A program made the position numbers and the translations under genes. A DNA stretch of 64,000 nt, taken from the NCBI GenBank assembly GCA_026419785.1, contig JAODTK010001109.1, positions 1 through 64,000 on the forward strand, read 5' to 3'. The notes under the pieces were generated by a model. It did not search any database. It was not told the origin of the DNA and was given only the letters and a program-made list of their open reading frames with translations. This DNA is from Sclerodactyla briareus (lineage: Eukaryota; Echinodermata; Holothuroidea; Dendrochirotida; Sclerodactylidae). Shown one piece after another: positions 47,379 through 59,420 of this stretch (the stretch's first letter is position 1; each line of letters opens with the position of its first letter).

Positions 47379-47621
47379 GCACTCCAGTGTTCCACAAGCA
47401 AGTGTCCTAGCTTCCTTGTCCGTGGAGTAATATTCCAGTCCCCCCATGATTTAAAACAAGACTTAATTTCACCAATCTCCACATTAATTGCCTTCGAAAC
47501 ATCTTCCAAACTGTAGATGTTGTCTAAAATCCGAATACTACACTCCATTATGAAGCTTGCTGCCGTTTCATGTTCGCAGGAACCACTCCCGTGGTTAGTC
47601 GAGCGAGCTTTGTCGCAGTTC
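47379..47621 (-). CDS. candidate host exon, faint death-domain resemblance
   Basis: Minus-strand exon bounded by a GCGTTACAG acceptor and a TGC^GTAAGT donor, the consensus donor. The open frame includes ECSIRILDNIYSLEDVSKAI, NVEIGEIKSCFKSWGDWN and LGHLLVEHWSA. The order hydrophobic-x-L-x-V-x-KAI-NVEIGEI ... GD ... LL-x-W matches helices 2-5 of death domains (LA-x-LG-x-EI-x-I ... D ... LL-x-W). It would end before the last helix, which should lie in the next exon and was not found within 300 bases. Death domains link receptors to apoptosis or NF-kB signalling and are numerous in many marine invertebrates. The exon call is better supported than the family call. Confidence 0.4.
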
Positions 47622-48258
47622 CTGTAACGCGGAACCAATTTCAGTGGTTAAACAAACGAGCAATTGACGCTTTGTCGCTCGTTTAAGATTTAAACTTTTG
47701 AGTCACTTTTTCAAGTACCTAACATTCGGAATTGAAAAATCAGACGAATTAGTAGTGTTAGGCTTAGGATACGATGATGCGCAAAAATCCAGTCCGTAAA
47801 GACCGCACCGTTAGTCCCTTACTGCATCCCCTCCCCAAATTTGAACCTAATCGGAGCTCAGTTCAGTGTCATAAACGAGAACAGACGCACGGATAGACGA
47901 AAGACAGACGGAGAGACTGATGACTGATTGAGTCGATTGTACGTGAAACATTGACACAAACTTGGCGTGTCCTTCGACCGTGATCTACTTTTCTTAGTAC
48001 ATCCATCAGCATTGGGGTTTAGGTTATTTCTCACTGGAATTGTTGAAGACCTTTCGTCGATATTTTCTCTTCGACCTTCCGTGTGGGGGTTTCCTGTGTC
48101 ACTCACCAACTCACTCATGGGGCATATGCCCTGTAGCACTCGGCCGCATCCAAACAGTCAACCGCCGTTCCAATCACAGGGACTGGCAAGCGACCAGCTC
48201 TAGACCTGACCCACCCACCCCCAACTTCTTGAAGTTCTCGCGAAGCAGCGCCAACATG

Positions 48259-48260
48259 GC

Positions 48261-48291
<31 letters not shown>

Positions 48292-48292
48292 G

Positions 48293-48326
<34 letters not shown>

Positions 48327-48345
48327 GTCTGTCTGTCTGTCTGTC
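48259..48345. repeat. (CTAT)n(CTGT)n microsatellite
   Basis: About 65 bases of CTAT repeat pass into about 20 of CTGT. It is followed by a TTTGGGCCATCAGAG-like piece of R1, as the GATA tract at 2.1 kb also adjoins R1. Confidence 0.95.
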
Positions 48346-48479
48346 GGTCTTAGTTCATTTGGGCCATCAGAGTTTTCGGGGCAAGTTGTGGGAAAGGGTT
48401 CTCTAGGTCCAGTGCCAGATAAGGTTGACAAATCATCCATGCCGCAATCCCCGCAATCGCTACGCTAAAGTCCAGATTG

Positions 48480-49030
48480 GCGTATGCCCCAACTTGAAGA
48501 CTTGAGTAAGCACTTCATACTGCGGGTGACGCCTCAGAAGTGGCATCAAACACTCGGTGTGCTTTGCAAGTCGTAAGTTGGAGCCCAGGGAGGTTAGGTA
48601 TTTTACGATCGAAAAAGTGCCTGGCTTTGGTATGAGCGATGGATAAGTTCAATATGTACTAAAGCGGAGTCGAATTTCTCCTTGAAACCGATCAACGCCC
48701 GCTGTCGTATATCGATCAGGCCAAGATTAAAACAAAAAACAAAAAAACAGTAGGGAATGAGATGGGCGCTGGGCATGCAGCCGTTTTCGATTTGTAATAA
48801 AAGCCATAAAGGGATCAGAGAATCATGGTGCCGAATTTTTGAGCCGATGCCATAATTGTCTTCGTTGGGTTAATAGTGTCCGCTTTGTTGGTTTCAAAGT
48901 TCAGTGCATGTTTAAATGTATAATTTGCTTGTAATAGTTGTTTCCCGTAGTTCCATGGTTTTCATTGCGTAGGAACATGCGCCGCTAGTTACCGATTAAC
49001 CTTGGTATATAACAGATTCTGATTAGGTAG
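48480..49030. other. unassigned DNA
   Basis: No gene, RNA or repeat was recognised. Confidence 0.5.
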
Positions 49031-49039
49031 GTATGCTCT

Positions 49040-50260
49040 AGTTTTCCCGAATATCGAGAAAGGTTGGATGTTATCCAAGTACCGAGCGGGATAATTCATG
49101 TAGTACACAAACCCAATGGATCATGTTGTTTCATAGTGCATTATAATTTTGTGAACTATATGGTCCGAAATTTCACATAATTGTACTTAACATGCATCTC
49201 CCTCCACAAGTTTCAATTGATTTTCTTCAAAGTTACCTGTAATGATCCGTGGGTAGAGGGCTATTGGGGTGTCCAGGAAGTTTGGGCCCAAGGCCCGGTG
49301 AAATCATGCCAATGCTAACCCAAATTTTTTGATGCACAGTGCTGATGTCTCATCATGAGGATGCTCCAGTGACCGTGCCTGCTAGTGTGAGGATTTTTGG
49401 CGTTCATTGTCATGTTCCCACTTGGGCGCCCTGGAGCCAATCATGTAAAATTATGCAAATGCAAAAGTGGTGCAGAGGCTGATGCTGTGGTCCGAATGGT
49501 GCTTAAGAGCCTTACCTTCGGCCCAATTTATGACATCTCACACCATCCGGTTACTCGGTAATTCATCTCACTGTCACACAGCTTCAATTGATTTTCCTTG
49601 TATAATTATCCCGTGGGTAGAGGTACCGTCCAGTGTGAAGCTGGAATGTTTGGTCCAATGTCCGTTGTAGACCCTAGGGCCCATCCGTGTGACTGATGAA
49701 ATTTTTCTTCTCCTATGAATTCTAGTGCACAGTGGGATGGGGCTTTTATTAAAATAAAATAAAAAGTATCAGGCAATGGCCTTAAATAAGCATCTCCTAC
49801 CACGAGCTTCAATGATTTTTTTTCTTCTAAAATTACACAATGTGTGTCTTTCGGTATAGAGGGGAATCGGGGTGCTCAGGAATTATGGACACAAGCGCTG
49901 TTGGCCGTAGGGCCTATTATCATATGAAATAACAGGAATGGAGCTCTTCCCCCAAACTTCGTTGCGCAATGTCGATGGTTAGTCACGATAAGGCTTGCGT
50001 GTCAGGAATTTCAGGCACAAGGCTCCGTGTGGGCTCTGAGGCCTATCATGTGAAATAGAGCAAAACGTATTTCCTTTTGCTAACCAGTGGTAAAGTGGAT
50101 CATATTGTGCTTTATAACCGTTCCTTTGGGGTGTGTGAGAATTTCAGATTCGTAGAGTGGAGATACACTTTTGGAACGAGTGGACGAAATTAATAATTAT
50201 TCACCCCAAATTTACTTAATGTACCACAAGCTTGATTCAGCATTATGATCATGGTACAAT
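49040..50260. repeat. R1 repeat block, several diverged units
   Basis: Phrases CATCTCCCTCCACAAG, TTGATTTTCTTCAAAG, ACCTGTAATGATCC, GTGTCCAGGAAGTTTGGGCC, CCCTAGGGCCCATC and CAGGAATTTCAGGCACAAGG recur in the same order as at 5.6-6.8 kb. Unit starts are near 49,180, 49,390, 49,560, 49,790 and 49,990. No protein motif. Confidence 0.65.
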
Positions 50261-50554
50261 ACATGAGATTCAGATTTTTAGGTGCAGTTCCTAAGGGGGC
50301 ATTCGCAAAGTATTTGAAAGGTGGGCGTATATCTTCCGAAACTGTGTCCTGCCTGGAGAAACAACCTGATGTTAAGTCAGTGTATTATGATGTTTTGCTA
50401 CATTTTTTGATGCATCGGCATCAATTGTGAACTCTAGTTATACACATGAAAATCCGTTACCTTCCAGAGTATTTCGTCTACCCTGGGCGGCACGTGTCTC
50501 TTTCAATGATTCTAGGTCCCCTTCTTGTTTTGCTATGGGGTTATCTGCAGAAAG

Positions 50555-50785
50555 TACGGAGAGTGGCAGCTGTCCGGAGTGGGAATTGTCCGAGTGGAAA
50601 TTGTCCAAGTGGCATTGTTCGGTTCTGAGGTGTGAGTATCGGGGCATTTGTCCTAGCGGGAAGTGTCGGGGTGGGAATTATCCTGTTAGTGGAGGTCCTC
50701 CAAGTGTTAAACGTGCGTGCGATTCTCTGCATCGGAAGTTGTCCCCGGGTGCGAATTATCCGGAATTATTCGTAGGAGGTGGTAA
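50555..50785. repeat. 15-bp minisatellite (GTGGGAATTGTCCGA type)
   Basis: GAGTGGGAATTGTCC, GAGTGGAAATTGTCC and AAGTGGCATTGTTC stand in tandem, with looser copies (GGTGGGAATTATCC, GGTGCGAATTATCC) to 50,770. The repeat keeps all frames open, which explains the 120-codon Cys/Ser/Trp-rich plus ORF at 50,427-50,789 and its antisense ORFs. Confidence 0.75.
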
Positions 50786-50939
50786 CTAAAATGTCATTTT
50801 GCGAGAGATTGGGTTTTTTGTGAGAGCAATGACACTGTATGATAGGTAAAGGGTCATATACATCTAGCCCTCATGGAAAGGAAATTCAATTGCTTTCGGG
50901 TGAGATTCCATTCGAATCGATTGCTATAATGCGGCCTCG

Positions 50940-51725
50940 ATGCCGCATTATTACATGGTACTTCTGCGTCCCGGTTTCGTGGAGTCCGATTTTTTCTGAC
51001 TGACTTCGCGGAGCATGCCCTGCATCACTCGCCGCGTTTTGTTGGATTCTCTCGTTGAAGCTCTTGGAACACTTAGTCGGGAGACAACTCCGTTAGGCTT
51101 TCATGTGTCATGGACAGACAAGATCCAGTCTTTTAGTGGAATCTTGGACAGTTGCTGCTGGTCTGTCCAGGATGTTTGGGCGGGAGCGTGGAAGTCACCG
51201 AGTATTTTGTTTACCTCGGCAATGTCATTAGCGACTCTGCTTCTTGCGAATCCGAGGCAGTAACGCCATGGGCTGGCATATGGGCACCTGAAATCACTGG
51301 CTGTCGGTCGCGTAATCTGAGCCATAGACCAAGCTCCGTGTTTTTTACTCTATTTTCGCTTCAGTCTTGCTGTATTATAGTGAGCCAGGACGCTTACTGT
51401 TTTTTGGGGTGAGACGGCAATTGGATTCCCTCATTTTACTACCTCACTATTCGCCGCATCCTCTGTTACCCGTTGACAGATCAACGCATCTAATGCAAGG
51501 GTTCTCAGGGAGGCGGAAGGTGAAAGGTAACTGCCTGATTCGTGATCGCCAACTGCGCGCCCCCTGGCGGACGGCAGATCCTGCCACCGTGAACGGGATC
51601 AGGTGGGTTGTGGCCGACTGCCAGGACGCCCCGTAGCTCTTGGTTGGGCAACTTCCGAGGGTAACCTCGAACTGCGGAATGCGCCGGGTGGTGCGGCTAG
51701 GTGAGTGAGTGTGAGTGAGTGTGTG
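50940..51725 (+). mobile_element. RTE-like LINE RT 3' end
   Basis: Plus strand: LTDFAEHA in place of LDFADDA (about 50,998-51,021), LVEALGTLSRETTPLGFHVS (about 51,052-51,110), a KIQSFSGILDS stretch, VEVTEYFVYLGNVISDSASC (about 51,188-51,245; family pattern FTYLGS-I-SSASC), then decayed text and LPGRP-SSWLG-like text near 51,620-51,650, matching the usual GRP-SWL end. Together these match the RT thumb and C-terminus of an RTE/BovB-related clade. It is 5'-truncated with several frame changes and stops. Confidence 0.7.
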
Positions 51726-51739
51726 TGGTATTCGTCCCG

Positions 51740-54380
51740 AGCTTTCATATCATTTTGTTGCTACTACGGAGTTTTCCGCATCTCTGCAATCAATGGCACC
51801 TTACATTTAACACTCTCAGGTTTGTACATGTGTGAATGCATGACCTCCTGCCGCACTTACGCCTGATCTAGCCGGGAGGTGAGATGCTAAGTGTGGAGCG
51901 AAGTGCGCCGGACTCCATAACATGTTAACTCGCGTGAGCCTGGGCAGTGAACGTGTTTCTATTTGCTGTACTTGATTTTTCTGAGATGAGATTGAATGGC
52001 CCGAGCAACGCGTGCGGAAGTACTACACATGTACTAATGTGGTCCTATACCACATCACTGGCGAGTGGCTGCTCTGGAATACTTTTCATGAAGCTAATCC
52101 ATGTGTGGGCATACATCAGCAGCTGCATTTCTATCATTTGACTCTATTCCGCTTCTATATCAACGTAGCCGACTTTCACATTTCTACCGCCTCACACAAT
52201 ATGAATCCCACCTTCCCGCTAGAATTGATATGAGGAATATCCGGGAGGCGAAATTGGCATGAAATTAACGCGAGCACAAACGTGAAATGAGTCCGTGGCA
52301 AGAATCCAATCAAATAGTTTACTATTTCCGCGCCACCGTAAAGGATATCCCTGAAGTATACCTCCCTCAGACGGTCATATACCCGAGTTTCTAGATCTTA
52401 ATAGCCACGTAATCCCAGCATACAGTTTATTACCTTGCTTTGCAACACAACGATTTTGATATTGATACCAAACTGCATTCGAGACGCGAGACGCAAACCA
52501 TATGAAACGGACCCAAGAACGCAATATAATCCATCATATATTTTGCTCATTACAAAAGTTTTCTCTTGTCAGATAAAAAAAAAATAGGCATGAATTTTAA
52601 TGTAGCCGCTATTCAGTAGGATTTTTTTTCCGGGGGTGGGGGGGGGGGGGGTCTCAACTGTGTTAACTAAAAGTCGGAATCTCTAGTCTATATCCTCCAT
52701 GACCCCATCTTAAAATCTGAAATAGCCATCAGATGTTTTCGTAGACACCTTTTTCGGCTGTGAAATGGTACAGCTACAAGATTGGAATGCATATATCTGT
52801 TGAAGATGGACATTCGTATCAGGCTTTCATAATCCATTTTCTTCTGCACGGAATTAGGTATGCCGGTTTCCGAAAAATGGTGACATAAAATGGCACAGAA
52901 TTAGTAGCTGTGGGCTTGAGTAACAACAAGCACCACATTCACGTCTAGAGAAACACATCAGTAAATAATTTTTGTGGTGGGTGTGAGGATTGGCCTTAAT
53001 TCCAGGAAGGGGGAACTGTTCGATTGCGCATAATTTTAACGTCGTATCGGCAGATCAATTCATAAGCTTCGATGTATTCAAATAAATATAACATTTCAGT
53101 GTGTTGGCTAGTGTGATCCTCTATGACATGTGGGACTCTGGCTTACAGGGGCAACTAAAGTTCACGTTATCGGTATCAGCGTTGCTTTAGATGATATTCA
53201 TATATGACAACATTTGAACACAAGCAGGTCACAACAGCCCTCACAGAATCTGAGAACTTCTCTGGTGCCTTGAGGTTCTTGATGCCATCACAGAATTCAA
53301 TTGTTTCAATAGAAATTGGTCACCAATTTTGTCCTGGCATCTGGATTCTATACTTTCATTGAGTAATGACTCCCTCTGACATACTTCTGTCTCGGACACC
53401 GGGGCAGTCATTTCGGTAGCGATGATCCAACACGGATTACGGTTCAAAAGTGTCACTCGACAGCATCTCTACTTCCGTCATAAAGTCGGAAGACCGATAT
53501 TTATATGCAATGTGATCATATAACATCATCGCAAGGAATTGAAATGACAAACTAGGTATATAAAAACATAGTCTGGGATTTTGGGTCATCACATTGCCCA
53601 AACTTTCATCATACAGTTATCCTGCACTACAGGGAAATTCCGACTGGTGACTTCTGAAGTTAGGGTATTCTATAACGCAACTACATACTTCTCTCACACA
53701 GATTACTGAAGTTGAAGAAATGATGTGATGTAACAGTCAGTACTATCAACGTGTGGTTATCAAACATATCATGTCACGCTGCTATGGCAGAGCGGTTTTG
53801 ATTGACAAGTGTGTGTGACAAACAGTTATCCATGTCATCTTCAGTCAGTATTCCTCAAGTTGTAATAATCCAGTGCGACCTCGATTTCCTATAGCTGATT
53901 TTTTCTGAAGAAATCTTTACAGCTGTTATGCATTTTAAAAATTTGCGTTTGGGTGTGTTTGTGACGCTTCTTCTGCTTCTTCTAAGAACGTCTCTGAATC
54001 ACGCAAGCATCCATTGAGTTCGAACCCAACCTGTAGGTTATAGTTATAACGAGGGTCTGGGGAAGCTTGTAAGAACAATACCTTGCATTGGAAGGATGTG
54101 TGGCAGGTTACTTGGCACGAAGGGCTTTGCACTTAGTGGATGATCCATATCGTTGTTAGCAGGCGAAGGTCATCTAAGGTCTGTCTTATGAACGAATACC
54201 ACCCTCTTTTCAGTTTTCAGGGTGGCGCGGCAAAGAAGATCTCCGAGCCCCTTGGTCCTGGTCCTCATAAAGTGAACTCCTGACATCAATTTCGTTCGAT
54301 ACGAGGTGGCGAAGAATGGCACGCCTTCGGACTGTTCTTGACGTTCTAGGTGCACGCCATCTCCACTGGACGAGCATCCA
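51740..54380. other. unassigned DNA
   Basis: Short ORFs (52,012-52,233 plus; 53,241-53,456 minus; 53,935-54,132 minus) show no recognised motif. A (GTGAGT)n-like tract lies at 51,703-51,725 and a G run at about 52,636-52,651. Nothing else is supported. Confidence 0.45.
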
Positions 54381-54390
54381 TTGCATTCAT

Positions 54391-54676
54391 TGGGTGCGTT
54401 TTTGTCGACTGTTAGTGATAGATAATTTTGCACGGCGACTCGTAACGCAAAGGGTCACGTGACCAGTAATCAGCTGTGTTGTCAATGGGGAAGTAATTTT
54501 GTATACAAAATCAAGTGCTAGCAAGTAGGCCGTGGCCATAACCATCAGTCTGTTTGGGACTGTTAGTTCTGTTAGAATGATGTAATGGTGTCAACATGAC
54601 TCGTCAGCCATCAGGCCCTTGATTGAAGCCGAATTACGTAATTATCTGTCACTAACAATCGACAAAAACGCACCCA
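54391..54676. mobile_element. short inverted-repeat unit (MITE-like)
   Basis: 54,391-54,427 (TGGGTGCGTTTTTGTCGACT onward) and 54,640-54,676 (ending ATCGACAAAAACGCACCCA) are inverted copies of 37 bases with two visible mismatches, separated by about 210 bases. No clear target duplication was seen. The 87-codon minus ORF (54,170-54,433) starts in the left arm, and the same peptide LSLT-DKNAP is readable from both arms in opposite directions. Confidence 0.55.
54453..54464. promoter_or_regulatory. perfect CACGTG palindrome, CLEAR/E-box type
   Basis: GGTCACGTGACC is a perfect 12-base palindrome and contains the GTCACGTGAC core recognised by bHLH-zip factors of the MiT/TFE and USF groups. It lies about 20 bases upstream of a minus-strand ATG at 54,433. 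A functional role is only inferred. Confidence 0.3.
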
Positions 54677-54699
54677 GTGGTGTCTGTGACTGCGGAGAA

Positions 54700-55930
54700 A
54701 TTTTCCATTATTCCGCAGTCCACTCATCCGCCGCGGGTCCCTGAACATGCCGAGGTGCATTCCAGGATACTATTAGAGTATGGCATCTGCACCCCATAAC
54801 AAAACGAATAATTGCCTATAATCAAATCGAAAAAGTTGTTTTGTTCCAATTTTTAAAAGCTTTTTACCGAATGTAATGACATATTAAATGTTCGAATAAT
54901 GATAGAAGGACATAATACCGGAGCAAAGTCCTATTGGAAGAAGATTACTGATCTCCATATACCTCTTAAAATGTTTACCCCTACGACCTTTTTCCTTAAG
55001 GCAAATTACTTCTTCAACACCAAAATCAACTTCAAATATCTGGAAAAATGAACCACAGTTGGTTGACATGCCTTTTGCATCAACCCAAAACATATATTAC
55101 GATGAAAATTCAAACTCACTCGGTTATCGGTACCACCTATAACCGAAAAGAAATTAATTCTTTCTCTATAAAGACCGGCAGTGATGTTGCGACATGTTTA
55201 AAAAAGGCTAGGAGATTCCCACGGGAACGCGATGGTTTTGGCGGGAGTCGATTCGCTTAGAGTGGAATGGAGTGTCGTATGTTACTGTGGGAAGGAAAGG
55301 TTTTGCTGGAACTCGAAACTACCGATGGACACGTAGGCGATTTATATGAAATATGAAGTGTTGATGAGGCCCAGATTGTGAAATCTGCAACACATGTTGT
55401 GGACCCGTGTCATTAGCCTATTGCTACGTCACTGTGCTGCTTAAAGCCTGATACGGCCATAATGGGACTGATGTTGTCGGTTTAATAGCCTGTTCGCCAT
55501 CGCGGGAATGATGTCTTGTTAAATATTATCGATCATCGCGGGACTCTGGACATATCTCTTGACGACTGAACGCGGTACCTTTGAACGCGGAGCAGAGCGG
55601 AATCAGTATCGTAGTGGGATTACCACAACTTTTTTCTTGGGACTGTTTTTTTCACTGTTTATATTAACCTGGGATTCCTACTCGTACTCCAGCACTCAAG
55701 TCAAGATGTATACGCTAGTTGCTTTTTTTTATTATTACAATCAATCATTGAATCAGTGTGATTTGACAACCATTGTAGAGATGTAAATAATTCCATAATC
55801 GAGAGAAAGAGGATTGAATGAATAAATATTCTGGCCAAATTTGTCATTTTTGGTCATGCGTTTGCAAACCAGGCCTGCTCACTTGTGGTGCCGTTTAGTA
55901 GTGCATAAGGGTAGGAAGGACATGATCCTC
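54700..55930. other. unassigned DNA
   Basis: ORFs of 69-75 codons occur on both strands without family motifs. No repeat link to the rest of the window was seen. Confidence 0.45.
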
Positions 55931-55974
55931 ATAACGACCCGGCAGCCACAACACGCCAGGAAAGAAAAATGAAC

Positions 55975-58735
55975 CAAGACACTAAAATACTTCGCCCGTG
56001 ATTCGTGAAAAATAAATCAAGAATGTTCTTGACGCACCAACTCTACGAGGAACAACATTCTGGAAGACAATTCCAATCATTGATCACGCTTGCGAGAGAA
56101 ATATTTCGACTGCCAATCTGACAGCGCTTGCAACGAAGATGAGACAGGCCTCTATTCCCAGTAACATTGGAAAATTCATTATTAGTGGATGGACAGGCAA
56201 CCGAGTCCATGGACAATTTTGAAAAACCTGAATCAAGTCACCCGACTTCGCCTCAGTCCAGGTAGGTAGACTGGGACCGCCTTAATCTTTCCTCGAGGCT
56301 AAAATTCTTCAGACAGGCATCATTAAGGCTAGTTAGCCCTACGCTGAACGTTTTCAAAACCGCTTGTCTTTTGCCCAAGAGTAAGGATTCCACACTTGCT
56401 TACAGAAGATTCCGGGTGCGGTATCACCAGTTGCTAAACAGCCTGACAACAATATCATTATCAAGGAAATGAAGTGACGTCTAATCAAGCCAAGAATTCA
56501 ATTTACCTCTTCTAGCAGCTTCAGCACAATGCTTGGAGTGTTTCAAAGAAGAATATAAAACAAACCCCAAGATCTTTTTCTAATTCACATCCTGAATATT
56601 TTGGCCATGTAACTTGAAGGAAGCGTTGCGATTGTGAAAACCAAAAATGTGGACATGAAAAAAAATTGCCAGGCGGAATACCATTTGGCGAATGATATCA
56701 GATTTACCTTTGGAAACAATTGCAGCATCATCCTTCGAACCGACCTCCAGATACCAATTGGTATCGTCTGCGAACCCTGGAATGAACAGATCCTTCAGGA
56801 TCGTCAATATACCCCAGCAAGAGTAACGGCCCGAGAAACGATCCCTGGGGAACACCTAGTGACCTTTGCAAGAAGACGACCGCCCATTATGACAACTCGT
56901 TTTCCCCTACTATGAAGCCACTCACGAATCCCTTAAGGACATTCCCCTCAATGCCAAATCTTTCCAACTGAGCAAGAGACGTCATGAGGAACCTTGTCAA
57001 AAGCTTTACGAAAGTCCAGGAAATTATATAAATAGCATTGCCGTTGTCAACAAAAACTGCTAACATATTCCATAAATTCAAAGAGAATAGCGACACGAAC
57101 GATCCTTCTCTAAACCATGCTGAGGAATCCCTAATCAGGACTATGCTCATGGAAATAATCAACCATATGAGCCCGAATGATTGATTTACATTACCTTGCA
57201 GAAAACACTAGTAAGACTGAATGGCAGTAATTAACAGAGAGACCGGTTACCGTTCGTGAAAATAGGAGAAAACATTTGGATTCTCTCATCCAATCATCCG
57301 GAACAATCCCTTCTGGCAGAGTCTCCTTGAAAATAATAGCTAATGGAACACCACAACTCGTCGCAAAGGTTTTTAGTAGAAAGGATTAAAATCCGTCAGG
57401 ACCAGGAGATTTATCATTTTTGAGACTTCTGCCAGTTCTCCTTTACTAAACCAGACGAACACCATATTACCAATACTCCGCGGAGAAACCCCGACAAATA
57501 GGTCACCAAAATTATCCAAGTTCTCACTAGTAAAACAACGAGAAATAATTATTAAGAACCTTAGTCATCTCCATCTCCTGGTTGTACTAATTGTACTACC
57601 CGAGTCGAAATCTATCAAAGGACCAATGCTGCCTTGACTTCTGCTTCCCCCTCACATACAGAGAAAAATGCACTGGATTCTCTTTAATATTAGAGGCAAT
57701 CTGCTTCGCAAAATTCAAGTTGCACAGAAACTAAACGAGGAAATGCTTTTGCTGAACTTTGAAATGCCATAGATCAGGACACTGGACCAGAAGAACGATA
57801 AAGTCGCAAAGATGTCAGCTTAACGATTTGATGGCCAGAAAAACTCCCTTTTCATCCTAGAAGGCCTCTGGTTCTTACTGCGACATTTCCTCCAAGAACG
57901 CAAACTTTATAACCTCGTTACCTTTCAAGGACACTTATTCAAGAGTCACAGAATGACTTTCAAAATTATGCCAATCTACTCGACTAAAAAACCTAGAAAT
58001 GGCATCGACATTGGCCTTCGCGAAACAAGGAACAAGCTCTAGACTCTGTGGGATATTGATAAACACGACAATTGAAAGCTAAAATCATCGTAATCATTGG
58101 CACCGAGCTTCCCAAGCTCTCTACATTATCTACACAATTTGGATCACTGCTCAAAACTAAATCCAATATTATGCTTTCTGGTGGAAAAATGTTACATGCT
58201 GAGAAAGGAACTGGAAACATCCTGCGTGACATTGAAAATGCCATATCCATGACTTCCGGCCACTATACCATTAGACCAGAATATCTGGATAATTGCAATC
58301 ACCCATAATAATTGTACTCTCCCCAGAAACTTCGAAAAGCCATGTCGGAAAGAAGAGCAGTTGTGTTTTCAGAGCTATTTGGAGAACGGTACACAACGCC
58401 AACTAATAAACAACTGGGAATACCAGATGATTTATACGGGAATTTCACACCAACGGAATCTCACACCAAACAGAGTTGAAAAAACTTACACCAATATCTG
58501 CCTTCTCAAAACTAATTCAAGTCAGACTCACATACACAAAACTCCACCACCACTGCCACGGAGAGTATCGGTTCTATCTTGCCTATAAACAACATAACCA
58601 GTAAGGTGAACTTCGTCTGTGCAATATCACTGTTCAACCCACCCAACTCTGTGATATCAATAACGTCAGGCTTGCGTTCCTGGACTAAAAACTGGCAACT
58701 CAATCAACATTGTTCCTGATACTTTGAACATTAGC
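55975..58735 (-). pseudogene. CR1 ORF2: endonuclease and reverse transcriptase
   Basis: Minus strand in order: QERKPDVIDIT (about 58,650-58,685), MGDCNYPDI (about 58,283-58,310) and ILDLVLSSDPNCVDNVESLG (about 58,105-58,170) from the endonuclease; FAKQIASNIKENPVHFSLYV (about 57,655-57,715); NDKSPGPDGF (about 57,390-57,420); LPEGIVPDDW (about 57,290-57,325); a FVKLLTRF frame standing for FSKAFDKV (about 57,000-57,030); RFGIEGNVLKGFVSGFI (about 56,910-56,960); VPQGS-LG remnants near 56,840; FADDTNWYLEVGSKDDA (about 56,725-56,778); FKLHGQNIQDVN (about 56,580-56,620); and CR1-type C-terminal pieces to about 55,980. The spacing is that of one continuous ORF2. Multiple frame changes and stops interrupt it. 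Confidence 0.85.
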
Positions 58736-58879
58736 ACAGAAAAAAAAGACAGCTGGCTAACATAATCTATCGCAACTGTTGACCTCGCCAGACCCTCCCA
58801 CTGCGATGCTCACTATTAACAACCCTGCAGTAGCCTACTACGGACACCAGAAACCCTCGCTCCCAAATTTAGTTTAACA

Positions 58880-59420
58880 ACCCTTCATGCAGAAATGACC
58901 ACTTGCCTAACACTGAAGCCTCGCACCATTAAGGTGATACCATCCTTAGCGAAAAGGAACCCTCCTTCCCAGAGACACAAACAAAACATAACAACTGACG
59001 CCCTCCCCACGCCTCTAAATCTAACCACCTTTGCGACCCGCTACGTCCTCCTTGCAAACGACCATTCAACCTAGGGAGAAATCGCGACTTTCGACCTAGT
59101 GGACTTCAGCCTGCACGCAGTTCAACGGAACGGATCTTAGGACGTCCTGACTGTCCCCCGGATATTATATGCCTATCTCTACGCCACCACCTCCTCATCT
59201 CCCACGATCCTTGTTAACACAACCTCACTAATATCCTCTACCCTGCTCCCGAAGACAAACACGCGTACTCTTCAGCTTATCTATGCGACTAAATTCCTGT
59301 TCCCACATGACCGTACAATCGAATCCCCCACTAGTAAACACTTCCCTTTTAACCTTTCTCCTCCTCCCCCACAGTCCTCCTCAAACCACCTCAACTGGAA
59401 CAACCCCTTCTCTGACTGTC
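58880..59420 (-). pseudogene. CR1 ORF1 with SGNH-like esterase domain
   Basis: Minus strand: KCLLVGDSIVRSCG (about 59,300-59,345) is the GDS block with the nucleophilic Ser; a STRVCLPGAG-like stretch follows (about 59,240-59,270), then an EIG-NDI-RGT-like piece that stands for the GGND block (near 59,150-59,190), a GVLPR-like piece, NGRLQ and W-DLEAW, and FAKDGITL (about 58,930-58,955), which stands for the D-x-x-H/L end block. Upstream text at 59,350-59,480 is Glu/Gly/Arg-rich, as in other CR1 ORF1 proteins. A C-x2-C-x-C group near 59,740 might be part of a PHD-like finger. Esterase ORF1 proteins bind element RNA and may act on lipids or acetyl groups; the exact role is unsettled. Confidence 0.7.
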
